NCBI RefSeq assembly: GCF_023715685.1
Contig: NZ_JAMBOQ010000001.1
Span: 558,001-622,000 of the forward strand
Direction: 5' to 3'
DNA from: Priestia aryabhattai
GTDB lineage: Bacteria; Bacillota; Bacilli; Bacillales; Bacillaceae_H
DNA: 64,000 bases
Shown: positions 7,763 to 16,713 of the stretch, piece after piece
Layout of the letters: each line of letters opens with the position of its first letter
Numbering within the stretch: the first letter of the stretch is position 1
The notes under the pieces: generated by a model
The model's input: the letters and a program-made list of their open reading frames with translations, nothing else
Told to the model about the DNA's origin: nothing
The model's database searches: none
Made by a program: the position numbers and the translations under genes

Positions 7763-9643
7763 CTATACGTTGTAATTAATGAGCGCTGCTTCAAAAGAAG
7801 ATAGAAAGGAAGCCGATTCTTCCAATTGTTGTGAATCTTGATCTTCTTCTTTCCTAAATGTCTCTTTTTCCTGTCTTTCTTTTTGCTGGTCATTTTCATT
7901 GTTATACGACATCGCTTGTTCTGAAAGTAGCACATCGATTTTATCAATTGATACATGCTGAGACGCTAGACCGTGCCGCAAAGTCGAAAGGTTGGATTCT
8001 AATAGCTCTTTTGTTTTTACTGACGATACGACAATTCGCGCAACCGTTTCATTGTCTTGCTGAAGCATTTCAATTGAAATCGCACCGAGCTGTTTTGGAA
8101 ATAACTTAATGAAAAGCTTGGATGTTCCCTCTCCAGTACTCAACGAAGCTTTACTCCATATTTTTTGCAGCTCGTTTAACAAATTGCTAGACTGTTGATA
8201 GTCAGATTTTGCTTGCCCTAGATGAATAGAAAACTGCTGAATCTTAGGCATTTCTCCGGTTCCAAAGGTTGATGGATGGTTCTCTACTGTCGCCCCGGTT
8301 GGGTTTGTACCAAACGAACTTTCGCTATTTTTTTGGGAGCTATCTGTATCCATACTTTCGCTACGTAAAATCACATCTTTTTTCCAAGGGAGTTGATTAA
8401 AAAACGGCACTTTTTCCTCTTTACGAAAAGCATACATATCTCTTGCAGACTCTGATGGTGCTGAATGAACAACCGCCGCATCGACTTTATCAGCGGATAC
8501 ACGCTGAGACGTGAGAACTTGTCGTAAAGTCGAAAGGTTGGATTCTAACAGCTCTTTTGCTTTCGCTGACGATACGACAGCCTGCGCAATCGTTTCATTG
8601 CCTTGCTGAATCACTTCAATTGAAATATTACCTAACTGTTTTGGGAATAACTTAAAGAGAAGCTTTGATGTTCCCTCTTCAGTACTCAACGAAGCTTTAC
8701 TCCATACTTTTTGCAGCTCGTTTAACAGATTGTCAGACTGTTGATGCTCAGATTGTGCTTGTCCTAAATCAATAGAAAACTCTTGGACCTTGAGCATTTC
8801 TCCAGCCCCAAAAGATGATGGATTATTTTCTAATGTCGCCTCGGCTGTGTTTGTACCGAAAAAACTTTCACTATTCTTGCTTGAACTATTTGAATCCGTG
8901 CTTTCGTTATTTAAAATCACATCTTTTTTCCAAGAGATTTGATTTAAAAGGGGCACTTTTTCCTCTTTACGAAAAGGGGCCACATCTCTTACAGAATCTT
9001 TTGGTGCTGAATGAACAATCGCCGAAAAGCCAGCTGAGCGCTTTTCATGTAAGGTATCGGTCAATACACCTGGTTGTTTATAAATTTTCTCTATTTTTTC
9101 AGTAGCAGCTTTCCGTAAATCCTCAAGCTGCGAATCCGAAAGCTTCACTGACTGCAGCTGCGGTTTTAGGAGTTCTTCCATCAGCTGAGTAAACTCTGTT
9201 TGAAAAGCAGACGATGTATTTTTACATATGGTCAACAAAGTAGAAATAGAAGATAAATACTGTTCTTGACTGTCTGTTTTGGACGAAACTGGCTCCTGCT
9301 CCATTTCTGTTAAAACATTCTGCATCTTTAGGAGCGGCTGCTCAAAATCGCGACTACTTGGAATCCTATTTATCATTTCGGCTAGGTGTTCGTATAAAAC
9401 AGACGATTCAGCTTCTTCATCTTCTGCTTCGCTTAACTGAATCGTAATTAACCCGACCGCCTTTAAGACGGCTTGATCTACCTCTTGTTCGTCCGATGAT
9501 TTCTCCTTATCCGCTGAAGGCTGCGCCTCTAACTGCTGAAGCTGCTGAACGATTTCTTCAAAAAAACCTTGAGTCTGAATAACAGCTGCTTTTTCATCGA
9601 AGTTTACCTTTAATGGAGCTGCTGGACGTAGTGAAATTTCCAC
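7763..9643 (-). CDS. fliK: Flagellar hook-length control protein FliK with duplicated C-terminal domain
   Basis: FliK is the secreted ruler that measures the hook and triggers the FlhB switch. From GTG 9643 (AGAGGTG six bases upstream; another GTG at 9652 lies inside that site) the product is 626 aa, long for Bacillus (I recall about 490 aa in B. subtilis). Residues 208-389 and 390-571 are two consecutive copies of a 182-residue block, about 70% identical and without gaps, each holding a hook-length domain with LLNELQ, WSKASLS, LFPKQLG and ELLESNLSTLR. A glutamine/glutamate-rich tail follows. The N-terminal half is low-complexity, as normal for FliK. Confidence 0.92.
   Translation of the reverse strand: MEISLRPAAPLKVNFDEKAAVIQTQGFFEEIVQQLQQLEAQPSADKEKSSDEQEVDQAVLKAVGLITIQLSEAEDEEAESSVLYEHLAEMINRIPSSRDFEQPLLKMQNVLTEMEQEPVSSKTDSQEQYLSSISTLLTICKNTSSAFQTEFTQLMEELLKPQLQSVKLSDSQLEDLRKAATEKIEKIYKQPGVLTDTLHEKRSAGFSAIVHSAPKDSVRDVAPFRKEEKVPLLNQISWKKDVILNNESTDSNSSSKNSESFFGTNTAEATLENNPSSFGAGEMLKVQEFSIDLGQAQSEHQQSDNLLNELQKVWSKASLSTEEGTSKLLFKLFPKQLGNISIEVIQQGNETIAQAVVSSAKAKELLESNLSTLRQVLTSQRVSADKVDAAVVHSAPSESARDMYAFRKEEKVPFFNQLPWKKDVILRSESMDTDSSQKNSESSFGTNPTGATVENHPSTFGTGEMPKIQQFSIHLGQAKSDYQQSSNLLNELQKIWSKASLSTGEGTSKLFIKLFPKQLGAISIEMLQQDNETVARIVVSSVKTKELLESNLSTLRHGLASQHVSIDKIDVLLSEQAMSYNNENDQQKERQEKETFRKEEDQDSQQLEESASFLSSFEAALINYNV
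7931..9022 (-). repeat. 546-bp in-frame tandem duplication inside fliK
   Basis: Two consecutive 546-bp units, 9022-8477 and 8476-7931, encode 182 residues each with no indel between them. DNA similarity is visible throughout; for example, ggtgctgaatgaacaa occurs at 9003 and 8457, exactly 546 bp apart. The copies differ at about 53 of 182 residues by my hand count, so the duplication is not recent. Confidence 0.95.
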
Positions 9644-9660
9644 TGTTTTCACCTCTGCTT

Positions 9661-10278
9661 TTATTCATCAATCTGATCCGTTAACAATGTCGTATAGCGT
9701 GCAGCTACTTTCGGGTCCATTTTTTCTAAAATTGCCGTTCTTGTACTTGCTTTGAACTGCTTAAACATCGCAACGGCTTTGTCTTCTTTTAACTCGGCAA
9801 AAATGAGCGCTGCATTTTTAGGAGACATGTGTTCATAGGTAGTAATGACATCTTTCCTTGCTATCTGATTGTTTTTTTGTTTTTTCGCTTCATCATCGGC
9901 TTTTTCTTCCATATCACGCATTTCAATTTTTAGTTCATCCATTTGGCGATCTTTTGTACTGATCATTTTTTCATAAGCTGCAATTTGCTTTTCTTTAGCA
10001 CTCAGCTTCTTTTGAAGGCTCTCAACCTGCTTTTGTATTTCTTCATTGCTTTCTTGAATATTTTCATTTTTTTGTGACTGCTCACTTGATACAAACGGAA
10101 TAGCGTGTGTAACAGCTGAAACTTTATCATTTACATTAACGCCTAAAAGTGTCAGGACAATATAAGCTGCCAAGATGAGGAACCCCGCTGGAATAAAGAT
10201 TAAAAATAAAAACAATTGGCTTTTACTATAAGACTTTTCTTTTTCGTACTCTTCTCTTAATTCTTTTTGTTTAGCCAT
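9661..10278 (-). CDS. ylxF: YlxF, MotE-like flagellar coiled-coil protein
   Basis: A MgtE-N/MotE-like protein in the flagellar operon between fliJ and fliK, equivalent to B. subtilis YlxF. From ATG 10278 it has 205 aa: a short basic cytoplasmic tail, one membrane helix (about residues 20-42), a long coiled coil (about 65-140) and a C-terminal MgtE_N-like fold (ITTYEHMSPKNAALIFAEL, then KMDPKVAARYTTLL). An upstream GTG at 10287 is less likely because AGGTG lies over it. Related MotE proteins assist MotC or the stator; the exact role here is inferred. Confidence 0.85.
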   Translation of the reverse strand: MAKQKELREEYEKEKSYSKSQLFLFLIFIPAGFLILAAYIVLTLLGVNVNDKVSAVTHAIPFVSSEQSQKNENIQESNEEIQKQVESLQKKLSAKEKQIAAYEKMISTKDRQMDELKIEMRDMEEKADDEAKKQKNNQIARKDVITTYEHMSPKNAALIFAELKEDKAVAMFKQFKASTRTAILEKMDPKVAARYTTLLTDQIDE

Positions 10279-10287
10279 GTTTTTCAC

Positions 10288-10731
10288 CTAATTTCTATGC
10301 AGCATGTACTGCTGTAGCGACAGCTCATCCATTTGCTTAGCCTCTAACTGTTTTTCCGCTGTTATATAAGAATCGTAGTCTCTCTTTTTTAACTTTTCAT
10401 ACTTTTTTACTTCTATGTTCTTTTCTTCTAACTTAAGTTTCTTTAAGTTCATTTGCTGTCTTGTAAGCATGACCTCTTGTTGTAGCCTTTCAATCACTCG
10501 TTCGGCACTTGTTAAAAACTGCTGAAATGATTTAATTTCTAAAATAGAAAGCCCTTGCTTCATTTTGTCCGTATGCTGTTCAATCAGCTTTTCTTTTTCT
10601 TTTAACTTTTTATAAAGCTTTTCACCCGCTGTTTCAAACTGCTGTAAAGATTGATTATATTGAGATAGCAGTTCATCTTTTTCATTTGACTTGATTACCA
10701 TTATTTTAGATAACCTAAATTCATATGCCAT
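10288..10731 (-). CDS. fliJ: Flagellar export chaperone FliJ
   Basis: FliJ is the coiled-coil stalk of the FliI ATPase ring and docks on the export gate. The product (147 aa) begins MAYEFRLSKIM and is predicted to be almost entirely an antiparallel coiled coil rich in Lys/Glu/Gln. The ribosome-binding site AAAGGTG is formed by the last fliI codons, with 2 nt between the genes. Confidence 0.9.
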   Translation of the reverse strand: MAYEFRLSKIMVIKSNEKDELLSQYNQSLQQFETAGEKLYKKLKEKEKLIEQHTDKMKQGLSILEIKSFQQFLTSAERVIERLQQEVMLTRQQMNLKKLKLEEKNIEVKKYEKLKKRDYDSYITAEKQLEAKQMDELSLQQYMLHRN

Positions 10732-10733
10732 AT

Positions 10734-12047
10734 TTACTCACCTTTCACAAACAGTTCACAGAGCTTTGTTACACTTGTTTCAAATGATGGATGTTCGTTC
10801 GTTTTTTGTTTTAAAAATGCATCAATGACAGGGTGGTAGTCGATCGCCTCATCAATGTAAGCAGAAGATCCTCTTTTGTAAGCACCTATGTTAATTAAGT
10901 CTTCAGAATTAGCATAGGTAGCCATTAATGAACGCAGTTTTTCAGCTGCTTCTCTATGTCTTTCATTTACGATATGATTCATCACGCGACTAACGCTTTT
11001 TAAGACATTGATGGCCGGATATTGACCTTTATTGGCCAGCTCCCGATCTAGTACAATATGTCCGTCTATAATGCCTCGCACCGTATCAGAAATAGGTTCA
11101 TTCATATCATCTCCGTCTACTAGTACAGTGTAAAAGGCAGTAATAGATCCATGTTGATTAGTCCCAGTACGTTCCAGTAACCTTGGCAAGCTAGCAAAAA
11201 CAGATGGTGTATAACCTTTAGTAGTGGGAGGCTCACCTACAGCTAATCCAATTTCTCGCTGTGCCATTGCTACACGGGTAACAGAATCCATCATCATCAT
11301 GACGCTCAGACCCTCATCTCGAAAGTATTCAGCAATAGAGGTAGCTGTGTATGCCGCTTTCATTCGAAGTAGAGCAGGTTGATCAGAGGTAGCAACTACT
11401 ACAACGGAGCGCTTTAACCCTTCTTCTCCAAGGTCTCGTTCAATGAATTCCCTGACTTCTCTTCCTCGCTCACCTACAAGAGCAATGACATTGATATCTG
11501 CTTTTGTATTGCGAGCAATCATCCCGAGCAACGTACTTTTCCCCACACCGCTTCCTGCAAAAATACCTATGCGCTGCCCTTGACCTACTGTTAGCAAACT
11601 ATCAATCGTTCGTACACCTACTTCAATCGGCTGTTCAATAGGCGGGCGCTCTAGGGGATTAGGGGGGTCTTGATCCGTTAAAACGGAAGGCAAGTAATGA
11701 GAAAGTTCAGACCCATCTAAAGGGTTACCTAACGAATCAAGCACTTGACCTATTAACTCTTTCCCTACGCTTACCTGCAAAGGTTTTTCTGTGGTTTCCA
11801 CTAGGCAGCCAGGTCCGATATATCGAACAGACGTATAAGGCATTAAGACAACGTGCTCACCGTTAAAACCAACAACTTCTGCACGGATTTTATCTCCTCG
11901 TTCACTAAGATGGATGAAGCAAACATCTCCTATTGACGTTCTAGGTCCTTTAGATTCAATCATCATTCCTACTACTCGACTGACTTTCCCATACCGTTTA
12001 AAAGAAGCAGTGCGCGGGATTTCATAAATGAGTCGTGCGACTTTCAT
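10734..12047 (-). CDS. fliI: Flagellum-specific ATPase FliI
   Basis: FliI is the F1-beta-like ATPase that energises flagellar export. The product (437 aa) has a beta-barrel N-terminus, Walker A GSGVGKST at residues 165-172, the GERGREV motif, Walker B-type SVMMMMDSVTR, and the C-terminal helical domain. Length equals the family norm. It overlaps the end of fliH by 26 nt and carries GGAGGAG ahead of its ATG. Confidence 0.96.
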   Translation of the reverse strand: MKVARLIYEIPRTASFKRYGKVSRVVGMMIESKGPRTSIGDVCFIHLSERGDKIRAEVVGFNGEHVVLMPYTSVRYIGPGCLVETTEKPLQVSVGKELIGQVLDSLGNPLDGSELSHYLPSVLTDQDPPNPLERPPIEQPIEVGVRTIDSLLTVGQGQRIGIFAGSGVGKSTLLGMIARNTKADINVIALVGERGREVREFIERDLGEEGLKRSVVVVATSDQPALLRMKAAYTATSIAEYFRDEGLSVMMMMDSVTRVAMAQREIGLAVGEPPTTKGYTPSVFASLPRLLERTGTNQHGSITAFYTVLVDGDDMNEPISDTVRGIIDGHIVLDRELANKGQYPAINVLKSVSRVMNHIVNERHREAAEKLRSLMATYANSEDLINIGAYKRGSSAYIDEAIDYHPVIDAFLKQKTNEHPSFETSVTKLCELFVKGE

Positions 12048-12810
12048 GTTTACTCTCCTCCAACAAACGTTCTTTTAATTTTTTCTTCATTTCCGTTAAC
12101 TGACTATCAAAAGAAGCAACAAGACGCCCATAAGAGGATTCGATGACACAATCCATTTCCTGAAGATTTTCATCTACATAAATAAACAACCCGGTTTCTC
12201 CGTTTAATAAATCGAACAGTTCTCGTTTATGTTCACATACGTATGCATATTTTTTCGGAGAAACAAAAAGCTGGATTTCTTTATGTTCTCTAACTTCTTT
12301 TAAAGATCTCGCAACAAGTGATAAAAATGATTCATTCCTTTGAAGCTGTTCATTTAAAATCGTTTCTGCTAGGGTGAAACCTAATTCAAAAATGACTTCT
12401 TCAGATTGATTTATATATTCGTAGTACTGGTTCTTCGTTTCGTCCACAATGTTTCGCGACATCGCTAATACATGTTCGTACTCTTGTTTTCCTTGAAGCA
12501 GCCCTTCTTCGTATCCTTTTTCATAGCCCCGCTTTTGTTCTTGTTGAAACAGCAGCACCTTCTCTTCTTCCCACTGCTTTTTCAAACGTTCGACTTCATT
12601 TTGAACTTGTTTATGGTAAGCGTCTGCCTTGGCCTTTATCATTTCAGCTTCACTGTGCGCTTGCTCAATAACGTGCTGTGCATTTTCTTGCTGAAGATGT
12701 TCTTCTGTCAGCTCATCTTGTATCGGAAAACCAAATGGAATGACTTGAATGTGCTTAGCATTTTCGTCTGAAAGTTTGTTCGTATAAGTTGATTTAATGA
12801 TATTAGACAA
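12022..12810 (-). CDS. fliH: Flagellar assembly protein FliH
   Basis: FliH is the peripheral stalk that regulates FliI and links it to the C-ring. The product has a long acidic coiled coil (about residues 45-100), a GxxxG-type segment (RGYEKGYEEGLLQGKQEYEH) and a C-terminal globular domain resembling the V-ATPase E subunit. I place the start at TTG 12810 (262 aa, SNIIKS as in other Bacillus FliH), nine bases after GGTGGAGGAG; an in-frame GTG at 12828 lies within that ribosome-binding site. Its 5' end overlaps fliG by 8 nt. Confidence 0.88.
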   Translation of the reverse strand: MSNIIKSTYTNKLSDENAKHIQVIPFGFPIQDELTEEHLQQENAQHVIEQAHSEAEMIKAKADAYHKQVQNEVERLKKQWEEEKVLLFQQEQKRGYEKGYEEGLLQGKQEYEHVLAMSRNIVDETKNQYYEYINQSEEVIFELGFTLAETILNEQLQRNESFLSLVARSLKEVREHKEIQLFVSPKKYAYVCEHKRELFDLLNGETGLFIYVDENLQEMDCVIESSYGRLVASFDSQLTEMKKKLKERLLEESKHESRTTHL

Positions 12811-13822
12811 TAATATCTTCTCCTCCACCTCGAGCTATTACAATTTCACCAGCATCTTCTAAACGTCTAATTGCAGCAACGATACGTGACTGAGCTTCCT
12901 CTACATCTTTCAAACGTACAGGACCCATAAATTCCATTTCCTCTTTAAAAGTTTCCACCATACGACTAGACATATTTTTAAAAATAATAGATTTCACTTC
13001 TTCACTTGCTACTTTTAAGCTCAACAATAAATCATCATTTTCTGCATCTCGTATCACACGCTGAATAGAACGGTTATCGAGCGTTACAATATCCTCGAAT
13101 ACAAACATTCGCTGTTTAATTTCTTCTGCTAGTGCCGGATCTTGAATTTCAAGCGTATCAATAATGATTTTTTCAGTCGCTCGGTCTACTCCATTTAATA
13201 CTTCAACTACTGCTTCTAAACCACCTGTTTGGGTATAGTCTTGGGTCACAGTAGCAGAAAGCTTTCTCTCTAAAATTTGCTCTACTTCATTAATGACTTC
13301 CGGAGACGTACTTCCCATCGTTGCAATCCGTCTTGCAATATCCGCTTGCCTTTCCTGAGGCAGTGATGATAAGATTTGTCCTGCCTGTATGGGCTCTAAG
13401 TAAGATAAAATAAGGGCAATCGTCTGAGGATGCTCATGCTGAATAAAATTCAACAGCTGCATAGGATCAGCTTTTCTGGCAAAGTCAAACGGACGAACTT
13501 GCAGAGAAGAAGTTAGTCGATTGATAATCATCATAGCCTGCTCTGATCCGAGTGCTTTTTCTAACACCTGTTTCGCATAGCTTACTCCTCCTTTTTCAAG
13601 GTAGTTTTGAGCAAGCGTTATTTGTTCAAACTCATTAAGCACAGCTTCTTTTAGAGAAGGTTCCACTTTTCTCACCGAAGATATTTCAAGCGTTAACTGC
13701 TCAATTTCATCTTCACTGAGATGTTTATAGATAGAAGCTGATACATCCGGGCCGAGAGAAATCAACAAAATGGCTGCTTTTTGCTTTCCAGTTAACTCAT
13801 TTTTTTGCATAGCCTTTACCAT
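12803..13822 (-). CDS. fliG: Flagellar motor switch protein FliG
   Basis: FliG forms the torque ring contacting the stator. The product (339 aa) has the N-terminal FliF-binding domain (LTGKQKAAILLISLG), the middle EHPQTIALILSYL (EHPQ) motif near residue 130, and a C-terminal domain with the charged helix region VLDNRS-like TLDNRSIQRVIRDAENDDLLLSLK. AGGAGGG precedes the ATG. It lies 11 nt after fliF. Confidence 0.96.
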   Translation of the reverse strand: MVKAMQKNELTGKQKAAILLISLGPDVSASIYKHLSEDEIEQLTLEISSVRKVEPSLKEAVLNEFEQITLAQNYLEKGGVSYAKQVLEKALGSEQAMMIINRLTSSLQVRPFDFARKADPMQLLNFIQHEHPQTIALILSYLEPIQAGQILSSLPQERQADIARRIATMGSTSPEVINEVEQILERKLSATVTQDYTQTGGLEAVVEVLNGVDRATEKIIIDTLEIQDPALAEEIKQRMFVFEDIVTLDNRSIQRVIRDAENDDLLLSLKVASEEVKSIIFKNMSSRMVETFKEEMEFMGPVRLKDVEEAQSRIVAAIRRLEDAGEIVIARGGGEDIIV

Positions 13823-13833
13823 TAGCTTCCCTC

Positions 13834-15414
13834 CTAATCTTCACTAATCCATGTTCGCAGCAGTTTTGCAAATTCTTCCGGATCTTGCTTCGCTAACGTT
13901 TCAAGATTGCTTCTTGTTTGCTGTTCGGCACTTAAAGCAGGAGCTTTTTGTGCCGCTTCATATGCTTCAAATGTTTCATCATATTCATCTTCATCTAAGT
14001 CTTGACGTCTTTTTCTAACTAACAGCACAATAAGAACAACAATAACAAGCAGCAGTGCTCCTCCGGTTATATACATCCACAATGGAATAGACCTTGCTGT
14101 GCTATCAGCTGTTTCTTGTCCATTAAACGGCTGAACAGAAACAGTGATCTTATCACTGACCGCGTTATCCGAGAGAGCTTTCGTATTTGCATCTTTTGAA
14201 ATAGAAGTGCGAACAATTGTACCTAGCATTTTTTGAACGTCTGATTCAAGCGTATCCGAAACTTGTGATTTCCCTTTTGCATTGGACGGATCTATCATTA
14301 CTTGAATGCCAAGATCTTGAATTTTGTATGGACTTTCGACGATTTCTTTATGAATTCGATTTACTTCATAATTAATTCGTTCTTCATTTTTTTCGTAGTC
14401 TCCGTCTCCACTTGTTGTGCTAGATGAGTAGTTTGTTGTATCTTCTTCCCCTGTTCCAGCAACGCCTCCATCTTGAGCATTTTTACCAGAAAATGTTTCA
14501 TTAATTTTTTCAGCGCTAACGGCAATTCCTTGCATATTATCTTTATCAACAGGCTCTACTAGTTTTTCTTCGCGATTTTCCTGCGTAAAATCAAGATCTG
14601 CTGTAACAGAGACCATTACTTTGTCTTGACCGACCAGTCTTCCTAGCATTTGCTGTACTTGACGCTGAATATCTCGCTCCACTTCTTTTTTCGCTTCGTT
14701 CTGCGAAGCAAATGAGTTAGAAGCTGAATTAGTTTCGTTTCCTTTTAAATCAAAATACTCAAAATATTGGTTCATAATAACAATATTATCTGTAGGAAGG
14801 TTTGGAACACTTTTTGACACTAAATGATAAAGAGATTTAATTTGCTGATCGTCAAACTTATAACCTGCCTTTGTATTGAGCACAATCGATGCAGATGCTT
14901 CTCCCTGCTTTTCATTCGCCCATACGCTTTCATTGGGAAGGGTAATCATTACTTTTGCATCGTTGACTCCTTGAATGTTTTTCATTAAGTTAGCCAATTC
15001 AGTTTGCATCGCATCAAGCTTTAACACATCAAATTCATTATCTGTCATACCAAAGCTCGCATTTTTCCCAAAAAACGAATAGTCGATACTTCCGCTGTCA
15101 GGAATTCCTTGTGCAGCTAAATCAACTTTTAGCGAGTCAACGCTTTGCTCAGGCACTGAAATGATTGTTCCGTTATCAGAGATTTCTGAAGGAACACTTC
15201 TAGCATCAAGCTCTGCTTTAATTTGTCCTGTTTCTTGAGCTGATAGATTGCTATAAAGAGGGACAAATTTATCCTTATTTAAGAAAACAGATGCTAAACT
15301 AATCACTAGAATAGCCGCAAGAGGAACAGCGATAAGGGCTATTTTCTGTCCTTTTTTGCGGTTATTCCAAAAGACTTTCATCTTATCTCGATAAAAAGCT
15401 ATTCTTTCGTTCAT
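13834..15414 (-). CDS. fliF: Flagellar M-ring protein FliF
   Basis: FliF assembles the MS ring that founds the basal body. The product (526 aa) has two membrane helices (about residues 25-46 and 443-466) flanking a large periplasmic-type ring-building domain with GQDKVMVSVTADLDF. The acidic C-terminal tail (DPEEFAKLLRTWISED) is the FliG-binding segment. GGAGGAAT precedes the ATG. Confidence 0.95.
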   Translation of the reverse strand: MNERIAFYRDKMKVFWNNRKKGQKIALIAVPLAAILVISLASVFLNKDKFVPLYSNLSAQETGQIKAELDARSVPSEISDNGTIISVPEQSVDSLKVDLAAQGIPDSGSIDYSFFGKNASFGMTDNEFDVLKLDAMQTELANLMKNIQGVNDAKVMITLPNESVWANEKQGEASASIVLNTKAGYKFDDQQIKSLYHLVSKSVPNLPTDNIVIMNQYFEYFDLKGNETNSASNSFASQNEAKKEVERDIQRQVQQMLGRLVGQDKVMVSVTADLDFTQENREEKLVEPVDKDNMQGIAVSAEKINETFSGKNAQDGGVAGTGEEDTTNYSSSTTSGDGDYEKNEERINYEVNRIHKEIVESPYKIQDLGIQVMIDPSNAKGKSQVSDTLESDVQKMLGTIVRTSISKDANTKALSDNAVSDKITVSVQPFNGQETADSTARSIPLWMYITGGALLLVIVVLIVLLVRKRRQDLDEDEYDETFEAYEAAQKAPALSAEQQTRSNLETLAKQDPEEFAKLLRTWISED

Positions 15415-15463
15415 GGTATTCCTCCGGTTATTACTATTTTCATTTCCTTTAATAACCGCTCAA

Positions 15464-15754
15464 TTACATTTGCATTCTCATCATTTCCTGATAGGCTTCA
15501 ACAGCTTTATTGCGTATTTCAAGAGCCGTTTGCATCGTAATACTTGCTTTCTGAGCAGTAATCATTACATCTTGAAGTTCGACATTTTCTCCTTTAGCAA
15601 GCTTTTCAGTCGCTATATCCGAAGCGCGTTGAGTATTGTTTAATTCATTGATTGAGTCTTTTAAAAACGTTGAAAACTGTTGAGTTGTTTGTCCAGTACT
15701 AGTAGAAGCTGCTGTTTTTGCCATCGCTACTTGATTGCTGATACCATTAATCAT
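15464..15754 (-). CDS. fliE: Hook-basal body protein FliE
   Basis: FliE joins the MS ring to the rod. The product (96 aa) shows the family C-terminus LQDVMITAQKASITMQTALEIRNKAVEAYQEMMRMQM, here cited only as a pattern at residues 59-96, and the FSTFLKDSINELN motif. AAAGGAG precedes the ATG. It lies 12 nt after flgC. Confidence 0.93.
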   Translation of the reverse strand: MINGISNQVAMAKTAASTSTGQTTQQFSTFLKDSINELNNTQRASDIATEKLAKGENVELQDVMITAQKASITMQTALEIRNKAVEAYQEMMRMQM

Positions 15755-15766
15755 TTTATTTCTCCT

Positions 15767-16216
15767 TTATTTTCCAATTTCTAACACCTTTGTTAACATG
15801 CTTTTGTTTGTATTAAAGACCGTCACGTTTGCTTCATAGGATCGAGTGGCACTAATCAAATCCGTCATTTCCTTTAAAGGATCTACGTTTGGCATCTGCA
15901 CGTACCCTTGGTCATTCGCATCTGGATGCGTGGGGTTATATACTAAATTAAAAGGAGTATTATCTTCTACGATATCTGTGACTTTTACACCATTGTTTTG
16001 ACTTTTATTGATTTCGGAGTGTAAGAGAGACGAAAAAGAAGGCGAACGGTCAGACTGCATGACAACCATTTTTCTTTTATAAGGCTGCCACTCACCATTA
16101 ACGTACGTCCCTCTTGTCGTTTCAGCATTCGCCATATTAGATGAAACAACGTCCATTCTTAAACGATTGGCAGTTAAAGCTGAAGATGTAATATTCATAT
16201 TTTGAAAAATAGTCAA
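15767..16216 (-). CDS. flgC: Proximal rod protein FlgC
   Basis: FlgC is a proximal rod subunit. The product (149 aa) has the N-terminal rod motif LTANRLRMDVVSSNMANAET and the C-terminal YEANVTVFNTNKSMLTKVLEIGK-type heptad region. The start is TTG 16216, with AGGAGG in the 3' end of flgB. It is the second gene of the fla/che operon. Confidence 0.93.
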   Translation of the reverse strand: MTIFQNMNITSSALTANRLRMDVVSSNMANAETTRGTYVNGEWQPYKRKMVVMQSDRSPSFSSLLHSEINKSQNNGVKVTDIVEDNTPFNLVYNPTHPDANDQGYVQMPNVDPLKEMTDLISATRSYEANVTVFNTNKSMLTKVLEIGK

Positions 16217-16218
16217 AC

Positions 16219-16608
16219 TTATTTACCTCCTCTAATGACTGTTTGAAGAGAATTAAATTTTCCATTTAAACGATCTACCAGCGCTTCATAATAAATTTGA
16301 TTTTCAGCCATATCCGCCATCTCTTTATCCATATCCACATTGTTTCCATTTGCTTGATAGGAAGTGTTTCCTTGCTGAGCAATCACTCTCTGGGATAAAT
16401 TAGAAAATGGAACATGTTGTGAATCAGTCCGATATGCTTCTAACTCGTTATGTAATAAATCTCGAAACTCACTCGTACGCACTACTGTTTTCGATTTATA
16501 ATTTGGAGTATCAACGTTTGCGATATTTTGTGCAATCGTCTGCTGCTTTTGTGACGCATAGCTGATTCCATTTTCAATTGTTTGAAAAGTAGTTGAAAAT
16601 AAACTCAA
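16219..16608 (-). CDS. flgB: Proximal rod protein FlgB, first gene of the fla/che operon
   Basis: FlgB is a proximal rod subunit. The product (129 aa) has the rod motif ASQKQQTIAQNIANVDTPNYKSK near the N-terminus and a C-terminal helix ending in LNGKFNSLQTVIRGGK. Translation begins at TTG 16608 with AGGTG six bases upstream. It heads the operon about 70 nt after a predicted SigA start point. Confidence 0.94.
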   Translation of the reverse strand: MSLFSTTFQTIENGISYASQKQQTIAQNIANVDTPNYKSKTVVRTSEFRDLLHNELEAYRTDSQHVPFSNLSQRVIAQQGNTSYQANGNNVDMDKEMADMAENQIYYEALVDRLNGKFNSLQTVIRGGK

Positions 16609-16684
16609 TTCCTACACCTGCTTACCTATTCTATTTTCCTCAAAAAAATTGATGACAAATCTCGACTTTAGTACCATAGAACTT

Positions 16685-16713
16685 ATTGTAAAAAAAACTT
16701 CATGCAATGTCTA
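16685..16713 (-). promoter_or_regulatory. Predicted SigA promoter of the fla/che operon
   Basis: On the minus strand, TAGACA (16713-16708) and TACAAT (16690-16685) are separated by exactly 17 bp; each hexamer matches 5 of 6 consensus positions. The predicted start point lies about 70 nt before the flgB TTG. I found no clear SigD promoter here. Confidence 0.65.

Noticed and set aside
7759..7956. 65-codon minus-strand frame at the end of fliK
   Set aside because: It overlaps the fliK 3' end in another frame and is lysine-rich because of the A-rich tail; no independent start signal.
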